Assembly: GCA_031177845.1 (NCBI GenBank)
Contig: JAPSGG010000159.1
Span: 1-5,144 of the forward strand
Direction: 5' to 3'
Source of the DNA: Chromatiales bacterium
GTDB lineage: Bacteria > Pseudomonadota > Gammaproteobacteria > JACCYU01
DNA: 5,144 nucleotides
Shown: one piece after another, positions 5,014 to 5,144 of the stretch
Numbering within the stretch: the stretch's first letter is position 1
How the letters are laid out: every line of letters starts with the position of its first letter
Program-made: the position numbers and the translations under genes
Notes under the pieces: model-generated
Seen by the model: the letters and a program-made list of their open reading frames with translations, nothing else
Database searches by the model: none
What the model was told of the DNA's origin: nothing

Positions 5014-5144
5014 TCCACGTCCCACAGAGGCAGCGTTCAGGTTGCTCATCTATGCACATTGCGGTCAATCAGCGCTTCGGAGGGGCCATACGTGATGTTC
5101 AAGGACACGCCGTACGCGCACGTGATGGTGCCAGTGCAATAGAT
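5014..5144. other. Right end, nothing assignable
   Basis: A plus-strand frame from ATG at 5052 stays open to the window edge (31 codons, starting MHIAVNQRFGG). Another from 5095 encodes 15 residues and stops. Neither shows a recognisable motif or clear ribosome site. A gene starting beyond the edge cannot be excluded. Confidence 0.3.

Noticed and set aside
5052..5144. Possible start of a new gene at the right edge (MHIAVNQRFGG...)
   Set aside because: Only 31 codons are visible, with no clear ribosome site and no recognisable motif.

Overview
This 5.1 kb window is GC-rich DNA whose best matches by eye are proteobacterial families (HELRNPLAP-type hybrid kinases, Excalibur proteins ending DGDGxxxPCESLCR, single-Cache periplasmic proteins). 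A gamma- or betaproteobacterium (pseudomonad or xanthomonad-like) is the likeliest host, but no marker in the window fixes the genus. The coding density is low: two clear full-length genes, one credible small gene, one partial gene at the left edge, and two decayed gene remnants.

Layout. 1-93 (+): tail of an unidentified gene. 94-243: convergent intergenic DNA with a long imperfect inverted repeat. 244-462 (-): a 72-residue helical protein of unknown function with a strong Shine-Dalgarno. 463-900: non-coding, holding a candidate sigma70-type promoter for the small gene with two perfect CCCATCGGG direct repeats exactly 21 bp apart just upstream of it. 901-2862 (-): a complete soluble hybrid histidine kinase (PAS-PAS-HisKA-HATPase-REC, 653 residues), the dominant gene. 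3041-3183 (-): remnant of an Excalibur calcium-binding-domain protein, broken by a one-base frameshift. 3184-4151: almost 1 kb without a convincing gene, containing an AT-rich segment bracketed by repeated TGACGCA/TGCGTCA octamers that looks like iterons or a mobile-element scar, and a perfect 13-bp dyad upstream of the next gene. 4152-4631 (+): an exported solo Cache-domain protein. 4777-5013 (+): the C-terminal end of an MBL-fold hydrolase lacking its N-terminal catalytic part. 5014-5144: nothing assignable.

How the parts may work together. The kinase and the Cache protein are both signal-perception proteins but are divergent and about 1.3 kb apart, so a functional link is only a hypothesis. 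The kinase ends in its own receiver and has no output protein beside it, so its phosphate must go to an Hpt or regulator encoded elsewhere. The kinase and the 72-residue gene lie in the same direction but are 438 bp apart, and the small gene seems to have its own promoter. Two gene remnants plus the repeat cluster suggest that the right half is a genomic scar where accessory DNA has come and gone. No complete novel defence, CRISPR or transposon system is visible.
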